This document shows, piece after piece, positions 45,305 through 58,700 of a stretch of 64,000 bases of DNA; the first letter of the stretch is position 1; every line of letters starts with the position of its first letter. The notes below the pieces were generated by a model. That model saw only the letters and a list, made by a program, of their open reading frames with translations. It had not been told where the DNA came from and did no database searches. The position numbers and the translations under genes are program-made. The DNA is taken from contig NC_079422.1 of NCBI RefSeq assembly GCF_026213295.1, forward strand, positions 21,430,753 through 21,494,752, read 5' to 3'. Source of the stretch: Gadus chalcogrammus. Taxonomy: Eukaryota > Chordata > Actinopteri > Gadiformes > Gadidae.

Positions 45305-47875
45305 ATAATAATAATAAATAATAATAATACATTTACTTTAGAGGCGCCTTTCAAGACACCCAAGGTCACCTTACAGAGCATATAGTCATCATACATTTTT
45401 TTTAAAAAACAAGACATTGTGGAAAAAATAAATAAATAAACATACGCAATAAGAAATAAATAAAACAAAAACAAGACAAAACAAAACAAAAAAACAATCA
45501 AAACAGTGATCAGTTAGACGTTGTGTGCGAGCTTGAACAGATGAGTTTTGAGTTGTGACTTGAAGATTGTAATGGTGTCTGACTGTTTTATGTGTGGGGG
45601 GAGGGAGTTCCAGAGCCTGGGTGCTGAACAGCTGAATGACTGGGCACCCATTGTAGTGAGTCGTGATGTGGGGATACATAGTAGTCCAGAAGAGGTTGAG
45701 CGGAGGGAGCGGGAGGGAGTGTATTCTTGGAGGAGGTCGCAGAGATAACATGGGGCTAGGTTGTGGAGAGCTTTGTAGGTGAGGAGTAGGGTTTTGTATT
45801 GGATACGGTAGTGTACTGGGAGCCAGTGAAGTTGAATGAGGACAGGGGTGATGTGGTCAGATGATTTGGTGCGGGTGATGATCCGGGCGGCTGAGTTCTG
45901 AATGATCTGCAGTCTGTTGATGAGTTTGGTGGGGAGTCCGGTGAGGAGGGTGTTGCAGTAGTCTATGCGTGATGTGACAAATGAGTGAACTAGGATTTCA
46001 GTGCTGGATTGGGTCAGTGATGGGCGGAGTCTGGCGATGTTGCGGAGGTGGAAGAATGCAGTCCGGGTGATGTTGTGAATATGGGGTGCGAATGAGAGGG
46101 TGTTGTCCAGGATGACGCCGAGGCTCTTGACTTTGGAGGTGAAGGGTACTGGGAATCCATCGATAATTATGAGTGGAGCTGGGGTGTGTTGTGATTTAGT
46201 GAGGGTGGATTTGGATCCGATGAGCAGGGCCTCGGTCTTGTTTCCATTGAGTTTCAGGAAGTTCCTGCTCAACCAGCTCCGGATCTCTTCCAGGCACGTG
46301 ATGAGGGAGGTGGGGGGGATGGCAGCGGTGGGTTTGGTGGAGATGTAGACCTGTGTGTCGTAGCAGTGTCGTAGCAGTGAAAATGGACCCCATGGTGACG
46401 GAGGAGTGTGCCCAGCGGGAGGAGGTAAGTGGTGAAGAGGAGTGGACCCAAGACTGACCCCTGGGGGACACCCAGTGAGACACCTGAACACCCAGACTTG
46501 TGGTTGCTTAGTTTAACAAATTGTTGACGGCCGGTGAGGTAGGATGTAAACCAGGAGAGTGCAGCACCAGTGATCCCAATACCAGCTAGGCGGTCCAGGA
46601 GCAGAGGGTGGGAGATGGTGTCGAATGCTGCGCTGAGATCGAGGAGGATGAGAATGGTGAGTAATCCAGAGTCGGCTGCAAGGAGGAGGTCGTTGGTGAT
46701 TTTGACTAGGGCTGTTTCAGTGCTGTGTTTTGGACGGAAGCCAGATTGGAACGGTTCGTGGAGATTGTTTGTGTCAAGGTGGGACTGTAGTTGTGCGGCA
46801 ACCACCCTTTCAAGTGTTTTGGAGATGAAAGGGAGATTGGAGATGGGCCGGTAATGGTTAAGGTCAGTTGGGTCAGCACCAGGTTTTTTCAGGATGGGAG
46901 TGATGGCAGCCAGCTTGAGAGTGAGGGGTACAGTACCAGTAGTGAGGGAGGAGTTAATTATGTTGGTGATCATGGGGGAGATGGACGGAAGACATGCTTT
47001 GACAAGGGAGGTGGGAAGAGGATCGAGCTGACAGGTGGTGGTTTTGGCTTTGCGGATGAGTTCTGAAACGGTCTGTTCTGTTACTAGGGTGAAGTCAGAG
47101 AGGGAGCTGATGAGAGGTTGGCCAGAGGTGATCATCCAGGGTGGGTCATCAGAGGGGGTGCGAGATGAGGCTAGTTGTTGGTGAATGGTGTTGATTTTAG
47201 AGCTGAAGAAGTCAAGGAACGCAATGCATTGGGTGGTGGAAATATCTGGAGGGAGAGATTTAGGAGGCTGAAGTAAGTGGTTGACTTTTGAGAAGAGGAC
47301 TCTGCTGTTGCCTGTACCAGTGTTGATGAGGTTGGAGTAGTATGAGGTTTTGGCAGTGGTGAGGGCATTCTTGTAGTGATGGAGGTGGCCCGAATACATT
47401 TGGCGGTGTACAGTGAGTTGAATTGAGTTGAATTATTGTAGAGTCGCTCCAGTCGACGACCAGTGGCTTTGAGCTGGCGCAGATGAGGAGTGAACCAGGG
47501 ATCAGTGTGGGTGAATGAGACTGAGCGGGTTTTCAGGGGGGTCAGGGTGGTGAGGGAGGAGGAGAGGCAGTTATTGTAGTGAGTCACCAGGTCAGTCAGG
47601 GAGGAAGCTGGGGGAGGGTTGGGGTAGGAGCTGATCATGGTGGAGAGGTCTGTGGTGTTGATAAGTTTGATGTTTCTGAAGGAGATGGTCCGTTGTTCCT
47701 TGGTTTTGTGTAGTTGGGTATGAATGTCAAAAAGTACAGCTTTGTGGTCGGAGATGGGGAAATCAATGACATCAAGATTAGTGGGAGTGATGTCAGTGCA
47801 GCAGATTAAATCCAGAATGTGACCTTTGTTATGGGTTGGGAGGTTGACATGTTGTGTGATGCCAAGACAGTTAAA
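45305..47875 (-). mobile_element. L2-type LINE, 5'-truncated, inactive
   Basis: Read on the minus strand it starts within the endonuclease (ISDHKAVLFDI-like at about 47,740) and continues through the reverse transcriptase: [60 protein letters not shown] and GVPQGSVLGPLLF. Its C-terminal part has SDHITPVLIQLHWLPVHYRI. The frames 46269-47399 and 45514-46491 are broken against each other. The catalytic YADD site has been replaced by a small duplication (46,350-46,375). The 3' end is a TTATTA-rich tail at 45,305-45,330. Confidence 0.9.
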
Positions 47876-47879
47876 TGAA

Positions 47880-48300
47880 ATGAAATGTTAAATGAAAATC
47901 ATTTAACAGTAAACACGAAACCGAGCCGCGCTGACAGACTCTGTCCGTGCTTACGTTGTAGTAATGGTCTTATCGATTATCTCTGTCCATCATCTCTGTT
48001 TCAATTTGAGTAGCCTACTTTCTCATTTGACGGCTATTCCATTTTTCCAGTCTTGTGTTACTGACTTAATTGATTTTCAGGGCGATAAGTAGGCTACAAA
48101 GTTTAAAACATGCATTTCAATGAGTGGAGCTTTAATTGACTGAAAATTCAGGAAATTTAAAGAAATCCAAACTTAGAGATGGATCTAGAAAGTTTGACAA
48201 TGGAAGGCGGAAAAATAATGAACCATCAACTGGAATCAAAGTTACACAACAAAGTTGCGAATAAACCCCTTAAAACCCCTTCAATCCAATATGAGCAAGT
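47880..48300. repeat. Solo diverged satellite-related sequence
   Basis: Shares CTTGTGTTACTGACTTAATT and AGGGCGATAAGTAGGCTACA with satellite monomers, then continues into sequence shared with block A (AATGAACCATCAACTGGAAT). It is not tandem. Confidence 0.75.
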
Positions 48301-49603
48301 TGGGATAAAAAACAACACTGTGTTGCCTAAGTTATAACCCTTTTACAAATTAGATTCAAGGAATTATTAAAATCCCATAATAACTGCACACGTTTGTAGC
48401 TGATGAGATAATCAATGACTTAATCATTGTTGTTGAATGTTAATGAATTAACATTCAACAACCCATCAAGTGTCACACTCACACACTCACAAAGGTCAAA
48501 GTGAATACATATAAAGATTCCACCCATGTGTGTGAGTACCGTGACTTTGTCTTGTCATCTCTCCTCTCCATCCTCTCCTCTTTCTCCTCTCTCCTTCCTC
48601 TCTCTTCTCTTCCTCCTCACTCCTATCTCTGCTCTCCTTTCTAGCTCATCCAGGATTGTGTTTATGTTTGTTATGCATAAAAATGATGTGTGTAGCCTAC
48701 AAACTGCACCGGTAAGCATATTTTGATTTGTTTAGTCATATATTGTTAAGTACATGTCAGTGTTGGGGGGTGTGGAGGGGGGGGGGGGGGGGGGTGTGGA
48801 GGATGGATAATAATAAATAAGGTCACCTTGGATGGATGGTTGAAGCAGCCTCACCTGGCCGAGTTTGATCGGACTCTGGGGCCTGGTTGAGGTTGCACAC
48901 CTGTTGTTGCACTTTGAGTAATCATTGCGCAGAGGTTAAACCAGCCATTTAAAGAACCCTTTATACACAAGTATTCCTGCAAGGACATGGCCAGTGGCAA
49001 ACTAGCAGCACTACTAATGTAACTTTTCGCAAACACATCGTTGATTTAAGTGCATTAATTTAAGCACAATATTCCCGACGAGACCCCCAACTCGGACAAA
49101 AAATATTTATTGCAGTATCTTCGTTTACGCAAATAAATTCTTCCTGCACTTTAACATCGCGAGTCTTCATTCCTTACTGCAGCACGTCTATTTGTGCTCT
49201 GACGTCATCTGTTGCCCTCCTCCCGTAACGTCTCTCTCACGTTGTTGGTTTTATCGCGAGAGTTGAGAGAGAGTTTCGGTTTTGAGAGGGTGGAATCGGG
49301 GGTTGTTCATGAGCGGATCGGGTGGCGTGTGGTGCTTTAATAGGTCCATGTTGTGGTGGGCCGTTCTGCCATCTTTGTAGTACTTACTACAGGAACACAC
49401 TCGTTAAGATGTGTCGTTTCATGTCGTTAAGGGCTGGTGTCTCACGATTTCCAAGTCATAGTAGATATTATTTATATAGTTTTTATATGTTTTGATGTTG
49501 TATTCTTTCTGCCCCCTACATAACATGTTGTGTTGTGACTAGAATAAGCCAAGTCTAGATTGACAAACTGTTCAATATTCGTCTCCACCCCGTAAACAAC
49601 TTC
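48301..49603. other. Spacer and upstream flank of TRIM copy 2
   Basis: No gene seen. It includes a C/T-rich stretch, a poly(G) run (about 48,777-48,795) and, from about 48,960, sequence matching the flank of TRIM copy 1 (GTATTCCTGCAAGGACATGG). Confidence 0.55.
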
Positions 49604-49706
<103 letters not shown>

Positions 49707-49719
49707 GAAGTTGAAACGT

Positions 49720-49853
49720 CAGTTAACTGTGCGTCCAAGGTCCATACAGAAACCTAAGCCAGCTGACGTGGAAGCAGTTCTCTCTTTCAGGACAAAAATA
49801 AGACGCATTTCGGAACAGATTGTCGGATAGACAGGAACAACAATAACTATAAG
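49720..49853 (+). other. Putative 5' UTR exon of TRIM copy 2
   Basis: Conserved with copies 1 and 3. Ends ATAACTATAAG|GTAAGT, followed by a 102-bp intron to the acceptor at 49,955. The left edge is not defined. Confidence 0.6.
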
Positions 49854-49957
49854 GTAAGTAATACGGCACAACTTTCAGATAAGTTAAAACCACTCTTCCC
49901 TTTATGGAATCAAATTGAAATTGCTCACTACGTAAACCTTGTTGTCTGTGTTTAGGA

Positions 49958-52226
49958 ATGGCCTCTTCTAACACTTCCTGGTCTGAGGAGAACTTTACAT
50001 GTTCCATCTGTCTGGATGTCTTCAGCAGACCAGTTTCCACCCCATGTGGACACAACTTCTGCAGAATCTGTATTACAAAATTCTGGGATGAACAACTCCA
50101 GTACAAATGTCCTGTTTGCAACGAGCTTTTCCACACTAGACCTGATCTACGGGTCAATACCCTCTTATCAGAGCTGGCAGCTCAGTTTAGAACGACCGAA
50201 CAAGTAGAAGAGCAGCCTTGTGTTGAACCAGCAGGAGTTGCCTGTGACGTCTGTACTGGGACCCAGCTGAAGGCCGTGAAGTCCTGCCTAGTGTGTCTCA
50301 TCTCTTACTGCCAAACCCACCTGGAGCCACATCAGAGAGTCGCAGGCCTGAAGAAACATCGGCTGGTTGAGCCTATGGACCGTCTGGAAGAAAGGATTTG
50401 TACGAAACACAATCAACTTCTGGAGCTCTTCTGCCAGACTGAACAGGTGTCTGTCTGTCAGTTCTGCACAGAGACAGACCACAGGTCCCATACTATTGTA
50501 CCTCTAAAGGAGGAATATGAAGTGAAGAAGGCCCAGCTGGGGAAGATGGAGGCTGAAGTTCCGCAGATGATCCGGGGGAGAAAACTAAAGATTAAGGAGA
50601 TCGAAGACACAGGAGACATGAGCAAGGACGATGCAGACAGAGAGATAGCTGATGCTGGGCAGGTCTTCAATGCTCTGATATGCTGTGTTGAAAAGTGCCG
50701 GGATGATTTCAACCAAACGGTAAATGGGAAACTGAAATCCACAGAAAAAGAATCTGAAGAATTCATCAAAGAGCTGGAGCAGGACATAGAAGATCTGAAC
50801 CAAAGAAGCACAGAGCTGAAGCTCTCACACACTAACGACCACCTCCACTTCCTCCAGGCCTTCAAATCCCTGAAGGATCCTCCACCCACCAGGGACTGGA
50901 CGATGGTGGAGGTACGTCCTCCGTCATACGTAGGGACTTTGAGGAGATCCCTTGATCAGCTGGAGGAGACACTGAACATGGAGATGAAGAAGCTGCGTGG
51001 TGCTGAACTAAAGGGGGTCCAGCAGTATGAAGTAGCTGCAAGTCTGGATCCTGATACAGCTCATCCCGCACTCATCCGGTCTGAGGATGGGAAACTAAAT
51101 GATGGAGATGTGGTGAAGAAACTCCCAGCCATCCCTAAGAGCGTTATCCATGTTCAGCCTGACCTGAAAACAGGTGTAAGGAAGTGTAAGTGTAAAATCG
51201 AATATTTATTATTGTTGATAAATCAAACAATGATTATAAGCAGTATTTTATTGTTACACACAATTGAATAATAATCATGGTATCATCATAATTAATTATA
51301 GTTAGTATGATTGTTACATATATCATGTGTGTATTCTATTTGAACTATTTTGTTTTAATCATTATTGTTATTATGCCTTTAATGTTATGCTATAACGTTT
51401 GCAAATAATGTTTGGTAATAATTATTACGAATGTGTCTGTATTCATATATTATGATTATAAAAGTTTATATTATTCATTACTATCATTATTATATTAGAC
51501 GTAATCATTTAACTAAGCAGGTTATTTATTTTTTACATAAAAAATAAATACAATTCTAATGGATATAAAAATATATAACTTAGTGGAATGCTGTTGATAA
51601 TAATACTAATATACATTGTTTCAAAATTATGTAAATGACTACCTCATCAGGGCATTTCTGTCTGGTTAAACGGCCTAATGTCTTTTTTCCCTTTAGATTC
51701 CTGTGAACTCACACTGGACCCGAACACAGCCCACAGACATCTCTCTCTGTCTGAGGACGACAGAGGGGTGACACAGGAAGGATGCAATCAGGGGTATCCT
51801 GGTCACCCAGAAAGATTTAACTACTACAGACAGGTGTTGTGTAGAGAGGGTCTGACTGGCCGCTGCTACTGGGAGGTAGAGTGGGAAGGAAGGGTGGAGA
51901 TAGGAGTGACATACAGAGGAATCCAAAGGAAAGGAAGAGGGGAAGACGCTGAAATTGGACAGTACACACATTCTTGGAGTCTTCTATTTGATGGTACCTG
52001 TTACAACGAGAATCAAGAAGAATGGTCTCCCCTCCCGTGTAGAATAGGAGTGTACCTGCACCAATCTGCTGGCGTTCTGTCCTTCTACAGTGTGTCCTCA
52101 GATTACGGCGAGCCCTCAGGAAAACTGACACACATCTACACCTTTCATTCCACATTCACTCAGGAGCTCTACCCTGGGTTTCTGTTACATGATGTTTTTT
52201 CCAGAGTGTCTCTTTGTCAGTTGTAG
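49958..52226 (+). CDS. TRIM copy 2: RING, B-boxes, coiled coil, PRY fragment, PRY-SPRY
   Basis: Coding exons 49958-51185 and 51697-52226 give 585 residues, joined in phase 1. All RING and B-box metal ligands are kept. Differences from copy 1 include Arg for Ser after VFS in the RING, DDFNQTVNGKLK in the coiled coil, and a shortened stretch in the PRY fragment (EDGKLNDGD). An eight-residue-scale deletion in the SPRY gives LLFDGTCYNENQEEW. Without splicing, translation would run through the intron start to a stop at about 51,271. Intact and probably functional, with the same presumed role as copy 1. Confidence 0.91.
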
Positions 52227-53005
52227 TCTCCTCTCTCCCACCCTCCCTCATTGATTGCATGGCAGGGGTGATCTCTACAGAGTGGTGAGGTGTTGAATGG
52301 TGATAATCTACAGTCATGTGAAGTCGTTTTTTTACTGCAGGTCTAGGCAGGGTCTTGTGGTCTTTGTAGCTGGGCAGCATTTCTAATAGGTCACAATGAC
52401 AGAGGTGACCAAAGTCTCACCGAAGCACCGTGTTAAGGTTTTGCAGATGTTTCAGTGTTCACTTGAAGCGTGTGTGTTGTATGTTGCTGAGGTCGTGGGC
52501 CATGGTTGAGTGCATTCTGTCCAAAACATGGAAGGAGTGAAAATCGTAGACTATTTTGGAAAACAAAGAAAATAAGTAAAAAGATATTTTTTTCTTAATT
52601 TTTGTTTCTGTTCTTTGATGAACATGGTTCCAGGCTGTCACCCCCCCCCCCTTATTAGATTTGCTGTCATTTGCAGATGGCTTTGCATAGGCAAAACATA
52701 GAGTTGTCTCTTTAACAGTATGTGAGACACTTTCTGTTAATACCATCTTTCGTCTCATAGATGCCAACACCTTTTCTGGGGGGTTGTTGAGGGTGGAAGT
52801 TAAAAACTGGCAAAAACTTTGGAGGCTGGGCGTGCAAAAGAAGTAAATCCCTCATCCTCGTCTGGGTGTATAGCTAGCTCAGCTTCCCCTTTGCAGGACC
52901 CTGACTCTGCCTGGGTTGACGACAGAGCTACATCTGCAATAGTGGATATTCTTTTAATTTATGTTTTTTATTATTTCGAACATAATCTTGGGTTTTTATT
53001 TATAT
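52227..53005. other. TRIM copy 2 3' flank
   Basis: Matches the 3' flank of copies 1 and 3 up to about 53,005 (GGGTTTTTATTTATATTCA). There the homology stops and LINE fragment 2 follows. No coding region. Confidence 0.65.
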
Positions 53006-53036
53006 TCAGTCACACTTGTGACTGAGAGTGGTGAGA

Positions 53037-53541
53037 GAGCTTCGAGAGGCTGGTGAAGGACCACATCACCTCCAAGCTCCCACCATCACTCGAGCCATTC
53101 CAGTTTGCGTACCAAAACCGAACCGCTCTACAGAGGATGCCATCTCCTCTGCCTTCCACCTGAGTCTGGAGCACCTGGAGGATAAAAACACCCACGTGCG
53201 GACTTCAGCTCAGCCAGCGTTCAACACGATCATCCCCTAGAATCTGGGGTGCAAACTGGGTCACTTGGGCCTCGGACACCGGTTCCCCCAAGGGCTGTGT
53301 TCTCAGCCCCCTGCTGTTCACCCTGATGACCCACGACTGTCGTCCCAGATTCAGCTCCAACCACCTCTTGAAGTATGCGGACGACACACCTGTTGTGGGC
53401 CTCGTCCAGGATGACAATGGACTGGCCTACAGGGACGAGGTGAAACATCTGGTGGACTGGTTCAAAGTCAACAACCTGGAAACCTGGTTGTTGGAAACCT
53501 GGTCCATCCTCTCTGTAGCAATTTGGGTCCAGAAAGTTTGA
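53037..53541 (+). pseudogene. Non-LTR reverse-transcriptase fragment 2
   Basis: Nearly identical to fragment 1 ([20 protein letters not shown] frame and KYADDTPVVGLVQDDNGLAY). It has the same large deletion ahead of GSPQGC, plus a further small deletion. It extends past the point where fragment 1 was cut (VKHLVDWFKVNNLETW). Confidence 0.82.
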
Positions 53542-53629
53542 CAATGGAAGGCAATCAAGGCTCTGCAGTGGAATCTTTTGAAATTAACCATACATGTAAC
53601 CCCTCTTTACACTACACTAAAGTGGTCTC

Positions 53630-53700
53630 TTATAACTATGTAAGTCGCTTTGGATAAAAACGTTGGCCAAATGCCCTAAATGTAAGTGCAATGTAAATAT
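53630..53700. repeat. Common fish retroposon tail
   Basis: TAAGTCGCTTTGGATAAAAA and CCAAATGCCCTAAATGTAAG form the 3' tail shared by many fish SINEs/LINEs. The same tail lies inverted at 57,420-57,480. Confidence 0.7.
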
Positions 53701-54183
53701 CTGTGCCCCTTATCTCAAACTAGTTTACTTAGATCATTCATCGCCATAGTCATGCGATTCTTATCAGCCTATTTGTTTGTTGTACTAGACTCAAGCTTTT
53801 GTTGGCAACTATCGAATGCTTGCCTTTTTATGGAGAGAACAGTGTCGTTCCACTTGGATAGTTTACGTCAGTTGGACCATCCACCGGAGATAGTTACACA
53901 TAGTATGATAGTCATAGTCTGTGTATTTCGATGAGCAGTTGGGCCGTTCTGCCATCTTTGTAGTCCTCACACTTGCTAGATGAACACACTCGTTTCATGT
54001 CGTTAAGTGCTGGTGTCTCACGATTTCCAAATCTTAGTAGATATTAGTTTTGTAGTTTTTATGTGTTTTGATGTTGTATTCTTTCTGCCCCCAACATAAC
54101 ATGTTGTGTTGTGACTAGAATAAGCCAAGTCTAGATGTCAAACTGTTCTATATTCGTCTCCACTCCGTAAACAACTTCCTTCA

Positions 54184-54403
<220 letters not shown>

Positions 54404-54404
54404 T

Positions 54405-54538
54405 TGAAACGTCAGTTAACTGCGTCCAAGGTCCATATAGAAACCTAAGCCAGCTGACGTGGAAGCAGTTCTCTCTTTCAGGACAAAAATAAGACGCATT
54501 TCGGAACAGATTGTCGGAGAGACAGGAACAACATCAAG
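54405..54538 (+). other. Putative 5' UTR exon of TRIM copy 3
   Basis: Conserved with copies 1 and 2. Donor ACATCAAG|GTGAGT, then a 102-bp intron ending CTGTTTAG at 54,640. Confidence 0.6.
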
Positions 54539-54642
54539 GTGAGTAAAACGGGACAACTTTCAGGTAAGTTAAAACCTCTCTTCCATTTATGGAATCAAAT
54601 TGAAATTGCTCACTACGTAAACCTTGTCGTCTCTGTTTAGGA

Positions 54643-56937
54643 ATGGCCTCCTCTGACACTTCCTGGTCTGAGGACAACTTTTCATGTTCCATCTGTCTGG
54701 ATGTCTTCAGCAGCCCAGTTTCCACCCCATGTGGACACAACTTCTGCAGAATCTGTATTACAAAATTCTGGGATGAACAACTCCAGTACAAATGTCCTGT
54801 TTGCAACGAGCTTTTCCATACTAGACCTGATCTACGGGTCAATACCCTCTTATCAGAGCTGGCAGCTCAGTTTAGAACGACCGAACGAGAAGAAGAGCAG
54901 CCTTGTGTTGAACCATCAGGAGTTGCCTGTGACGTCTGTACTGGGACCCAGCTGAAGGCCGTGAAGTCCTGCCTAGTGTGTCTCATCTCTTACTGCCAAA
55001 CCCACCTGGAGCCACATCAGAGAGTCGCAGGCCTGAAGAAACATCGGCTGGTCGAGCCTATGGACCGTCTGGAAGAAAGGATTTGTACGAAACACAATCA
55101 ACTTCTGGAGCTCTTCTGCCAGACTGAACAGGTGTCTGTCTGTCAGTTCTGCACAGAGACAGACCACAGGTCCCATACTATTGTACCTCTAAAGGAGGAA
55201 TATGAAGTGAAGACGGCCCAGCTCGGGAAGATGGAGGCTGAAGTTCCGCAGATGATCCGGGAGAGAAAACTAAAGATTAAGGAGATCGAAGACACAGGAG
55301 ACATGAGCAAGGACGATGCAGACAGAGAGATAGCTGATGCTGGGCAGGTCTTCAATGCTCTGATATGCTGTGTTGAAAAGTGCCGGGATGATTTCAACCA
55401 AACGGTAAAAGAGAAACTGAAATCCACAGAAAAAGAATCTGAAGAATTCACCAAAGAGCTGGAGCAGGACATAGAAGATCTGAACCAAAGAAGCTCAGAG
55501 CTGAAGCCACTCTCACACACTAAAGACCACCTCCACTTCCTCCAGGCCTTCAAATCCCTGAAGGATCCTCCACCAACCAGGGACTGGACGACGGTGGAGG
55601 TACGTCCTCCATCATACGTAGGGACTTTGACGAGATCCCTGGATCAGCTGGAGGAGACACTGAACATGGAGATGAAGAAGCTGCGTGGTGCTGAACTGAA
55701 GGGGGTCCAGCAGAATGAAGTAGCTGCGAGTCTGGATCCTGATACAGCTCGTCCCGCACTCATCCGGTCTGAGGATGGGAAACAAGTGAATCATGGAGAT
55801 GTGGTGAAGAAACTCCCAGCCATCCCTAAGAGCGTTATCCATGTTCAGCCTGACCTGAGAACAGGTGTAAAGAAATGTAAGTGTAAAATCGAATTTTTAT
55901 TATTGTTGACAAAAAACAATGATTATAAGTAGTATTTTATTGTTACACACAATTGAATAATAATCATGGTACTATCATAATTAATTGTAGTTAGTATTAA
56001 GGATTGTTACATATATTATGTGTGTATTCTATTTTAACTATTTTGTTTGAATCATTATTGTTATTATGCCTTTAATGTTATGCTATAACGTTTGCAAATA
56101 ATGTTTGGTATTAATTATTAAGAATGTGTCTGTATTCCTATATTATGATTATAAAAGTTTATATTATTCATTACTATCATTATTATATTCGACGTAATCA
56201 TTTAACTAAGCAGGTTATTTATTTTTTACATAGAAAATAAATACAATTCTAATGGATATAAAAAAATATAACTTAGTGGAATGCTGTTGATAATAATACT
56301 AATATACATTGTTTCAAAATTATGTAAATGACTACCTCATCAGGGCATTTCTGTCTGCTTAAACGGCCTCATGTCTTTTTTACCTTTAGATTCCTGTGAA
56401 CTCACACTGGACCCGAACACAGCCCACAGACATCTCTCTCTGTCTGAGGACGACACAGAGGTGACACAGGAAGGATGCAATCAGGGGTATCCTGGTCACC
56501 CAGAAAGATTTAACTACTACAGACAGGTGTTGTGTAGAGAGGGTCTGACTGGCCGCTGTTACTGGGAGGTAGAGTGGGAAGGAAGGGTGGATATAGGAGT
56601 GACATACAGAGGAATCCAAAGGAAAGGAAGAGGGGAAGACGCTGAGATTGGACAGTACGCAGATTCTTGGAGTCTTCAATGTGATGGTGAAGATGACAAC
56701 GCTACCTGGTACAACGAGAATCAAGAAGAATGGTTTACCCTCCCGTGTAACAGAATAGGAGTGTACCTGCACCATTATGCTGGGGTTCTGTCCTTCTACA
56801 GTGTGTCCTCAGATTACGGCGAGCCCTCAGGAAAACTGACACACATCTACACCTTTCATTCCACATTCACTGAGGAGCTCTACCCTGGGTTTCTGTTACA
56901 TGATACTGATTCCACAGTGTCTCTTTGTCAGTTGTAG
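54643..56937 (+). CDS. TRIM copy 3: RING, B-boxes, coiled coil, PRY fragment, PRY-SPRY
   Basis: Coding exons 54643-55876 and 56390-56937 give 593 residues. Layout and lengths equal copy 1, with all RING and B-box ligands present. The N-terminus reads MASSDTSWSEDNFSCSICLD. The SPRY differs from copy 1 mainly at QYADSWSLQCDGEDDNATWY, NENQEEWFTLPCNRIGVYLH and HYAGVLSF. Some SPRY stretches match copy 2 (YNENQEEW, DYGEPSGKLTHIYTFHSTFT) and others copy 1, which suggests gene conversion. Presumed E3 ubiquitin ligase. Confidence 0.92.
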
Positions 56938-58600
56938 TCTCCCTCTCTCCCGCCCTCCCTCATTGATTGCATGGCAGGGGTGATCTCTACAGAGTGGTGA
57001 GGTGTTGAGTATTGATAATCTACAGTCATGTGAAGTCGTTTTTTTACTGCGGGTCTAGGGAGGGTCTTGTGGTCTTTGTAGCTGGGCAACATTTCCAATA
57101 GGTCACAATGACAGAGGTGACCAAAGTCTCACCGAAGCACCGTGTTAAGGTTTTGCAGATGTTTCAGTGTACGCTTGAAGCGTGTGTGTTGTATGTTGCT
57201 GAGGCCGTGGACAATGGTTGAGTACATTCTGTCCAAAATTCGGAAGGAGGGAAAATCGTAGACGTTTTTGGAAACAAAGGATAAGTAAAAAGTTTTTTTG
57301 TTTTCATGCTCTTCTATTCTTTGATGAACATGGTTCCAGGCTGTCACACGCTCCCCCCCCGCCTTATTAAATGTGCTGTCACTTGCAGATGGCTTTGCAT
57401 AGGCCAAACTTTTACATTTTACATTTACATTTAGGGCATTTAGCAGACGCTTTTATCCAAAGCGACTTACGATAAGTACATTTGTCACAAGAAGTGCATC
57501 AATATATCGCTGTCGGTACAGAAAGGATGTTCATAGAACCAAGTGCAAGTACAACAATCGCTATGCTAACCAATTCCCTGTGTTACAGCAATGATAGCAG
57601 CTACTGCAGTTGCTACACAGTGAAGTACTATAATACAATACAATACAATACAATACAACACAATACAATACAGTGTGCAATGGTGGCCAGAAGGGGGAGG
57701 GTGGCTATGCAGAGTCGAGGTGGACTCTGAACAGGTACTGAACATACTTAACAGCACAGAGAGTTGTCTATTTAACAGTATGTGAGCCACTTTCTGTTGA
57801 TACCATCTTTCGTCTCATATATGCCAACACCTGTTCTGGGGGGTTGTTGAGGGTGGAAGTTAAAAACTGGCAAAAACTTTGGAGGCTGGGCGTGCAAAAT
57901 AAGTAAATCCCTCACCCTCATCTGGGTGTATAGCTAGCTCAGCTTCCCCTTTGCTGGAACCTGACTCTGCCTGGGTTGACTACAGAGCTACATCTGCAAT
58001 AGTGGATATTCTTTTAATTTATGTTTTTTATTATTTCGAACATAATCTTGGGTTTTTATTTCTATTCATAAAAAAATTGCCCATCCAACCCTGCACACTG
58101 GCCCTTGTACATTTCACTTTTTCTTTGCTGGTTTGTGCTCCATCAATCATCGTCTCAGCATCACCACTACGTCACTGGACTATAGTAACAATAATAAAAT
58201 ATAGACTATGATTCTTAAAAAACTTAAATAAAACTTTAATACTTTGCATAATGTATTTAAACAATACCTGCTCACTTAAACTGCTTTTTCTCCCGATTTA
58301 ATCTGAACTTAATTATTATGTTGTAAAGGACACAACAATGCTGGTCTTAATATTTACATTTCTGTATGTACTGTTTACTGTTTAATTATTGTATGCATTT
58401 TTTAGGCTGTCTGATTCTTGTCTATTTGTTTCTTGTGTGTAACACCAAGGACCATGCTGGAAATAAGAATTACAATTTTGCGTTTTGCATGGCTTTGGAT
58501 TACTGTTTTAGTGTTTTGATCCAGAAATAAAGCAAATCAAATCAATCATTATATTGCCAAATTGATTGATTTATATTGACCGCTAGTGCACCTGTCATAG
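56938..58600. other. TRIM copy 3 3' flank
   Basis: Homologous to 36,291-37,619, except for a roughly 330-bp retroposon insertion (57,408-57,737). AATAAA occurs at about 58,526. Confidence 0.6.
57408..57737 (-). mobile_element. Retroposon insertion with fish SINE/LINE tail
   Basis: Absent from the matching site in copies 1 and 2. Starts TTACATTTAGGGCATTTAGC and AGACGCTTTTATCCAAAGCG (the inverted common tail) and includes an (AATAC)n stretch at 57,629-57,672. Confidence 0.75.
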
Positions 58601-58611
58601 CTATGTGTTAA

Positions 58612-58700
58612 GGAGCGGGGCGAGGGGACCCAAGCGCTGGACACGGAGGCAAAAGGTTTATTGGGACACGGGGTTGATGACAAGCATGGGGCGAAGCTAT
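58612..58700. repeat. Truncated copy of the dispersed repeat at 37,620
   Basis: GGAGCGGGGCGAGGGGACCC through ACAAGCATGGGGCGAAGC matches copy 1, then breaks off into unrelated DNA. Confidence 0.7.
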
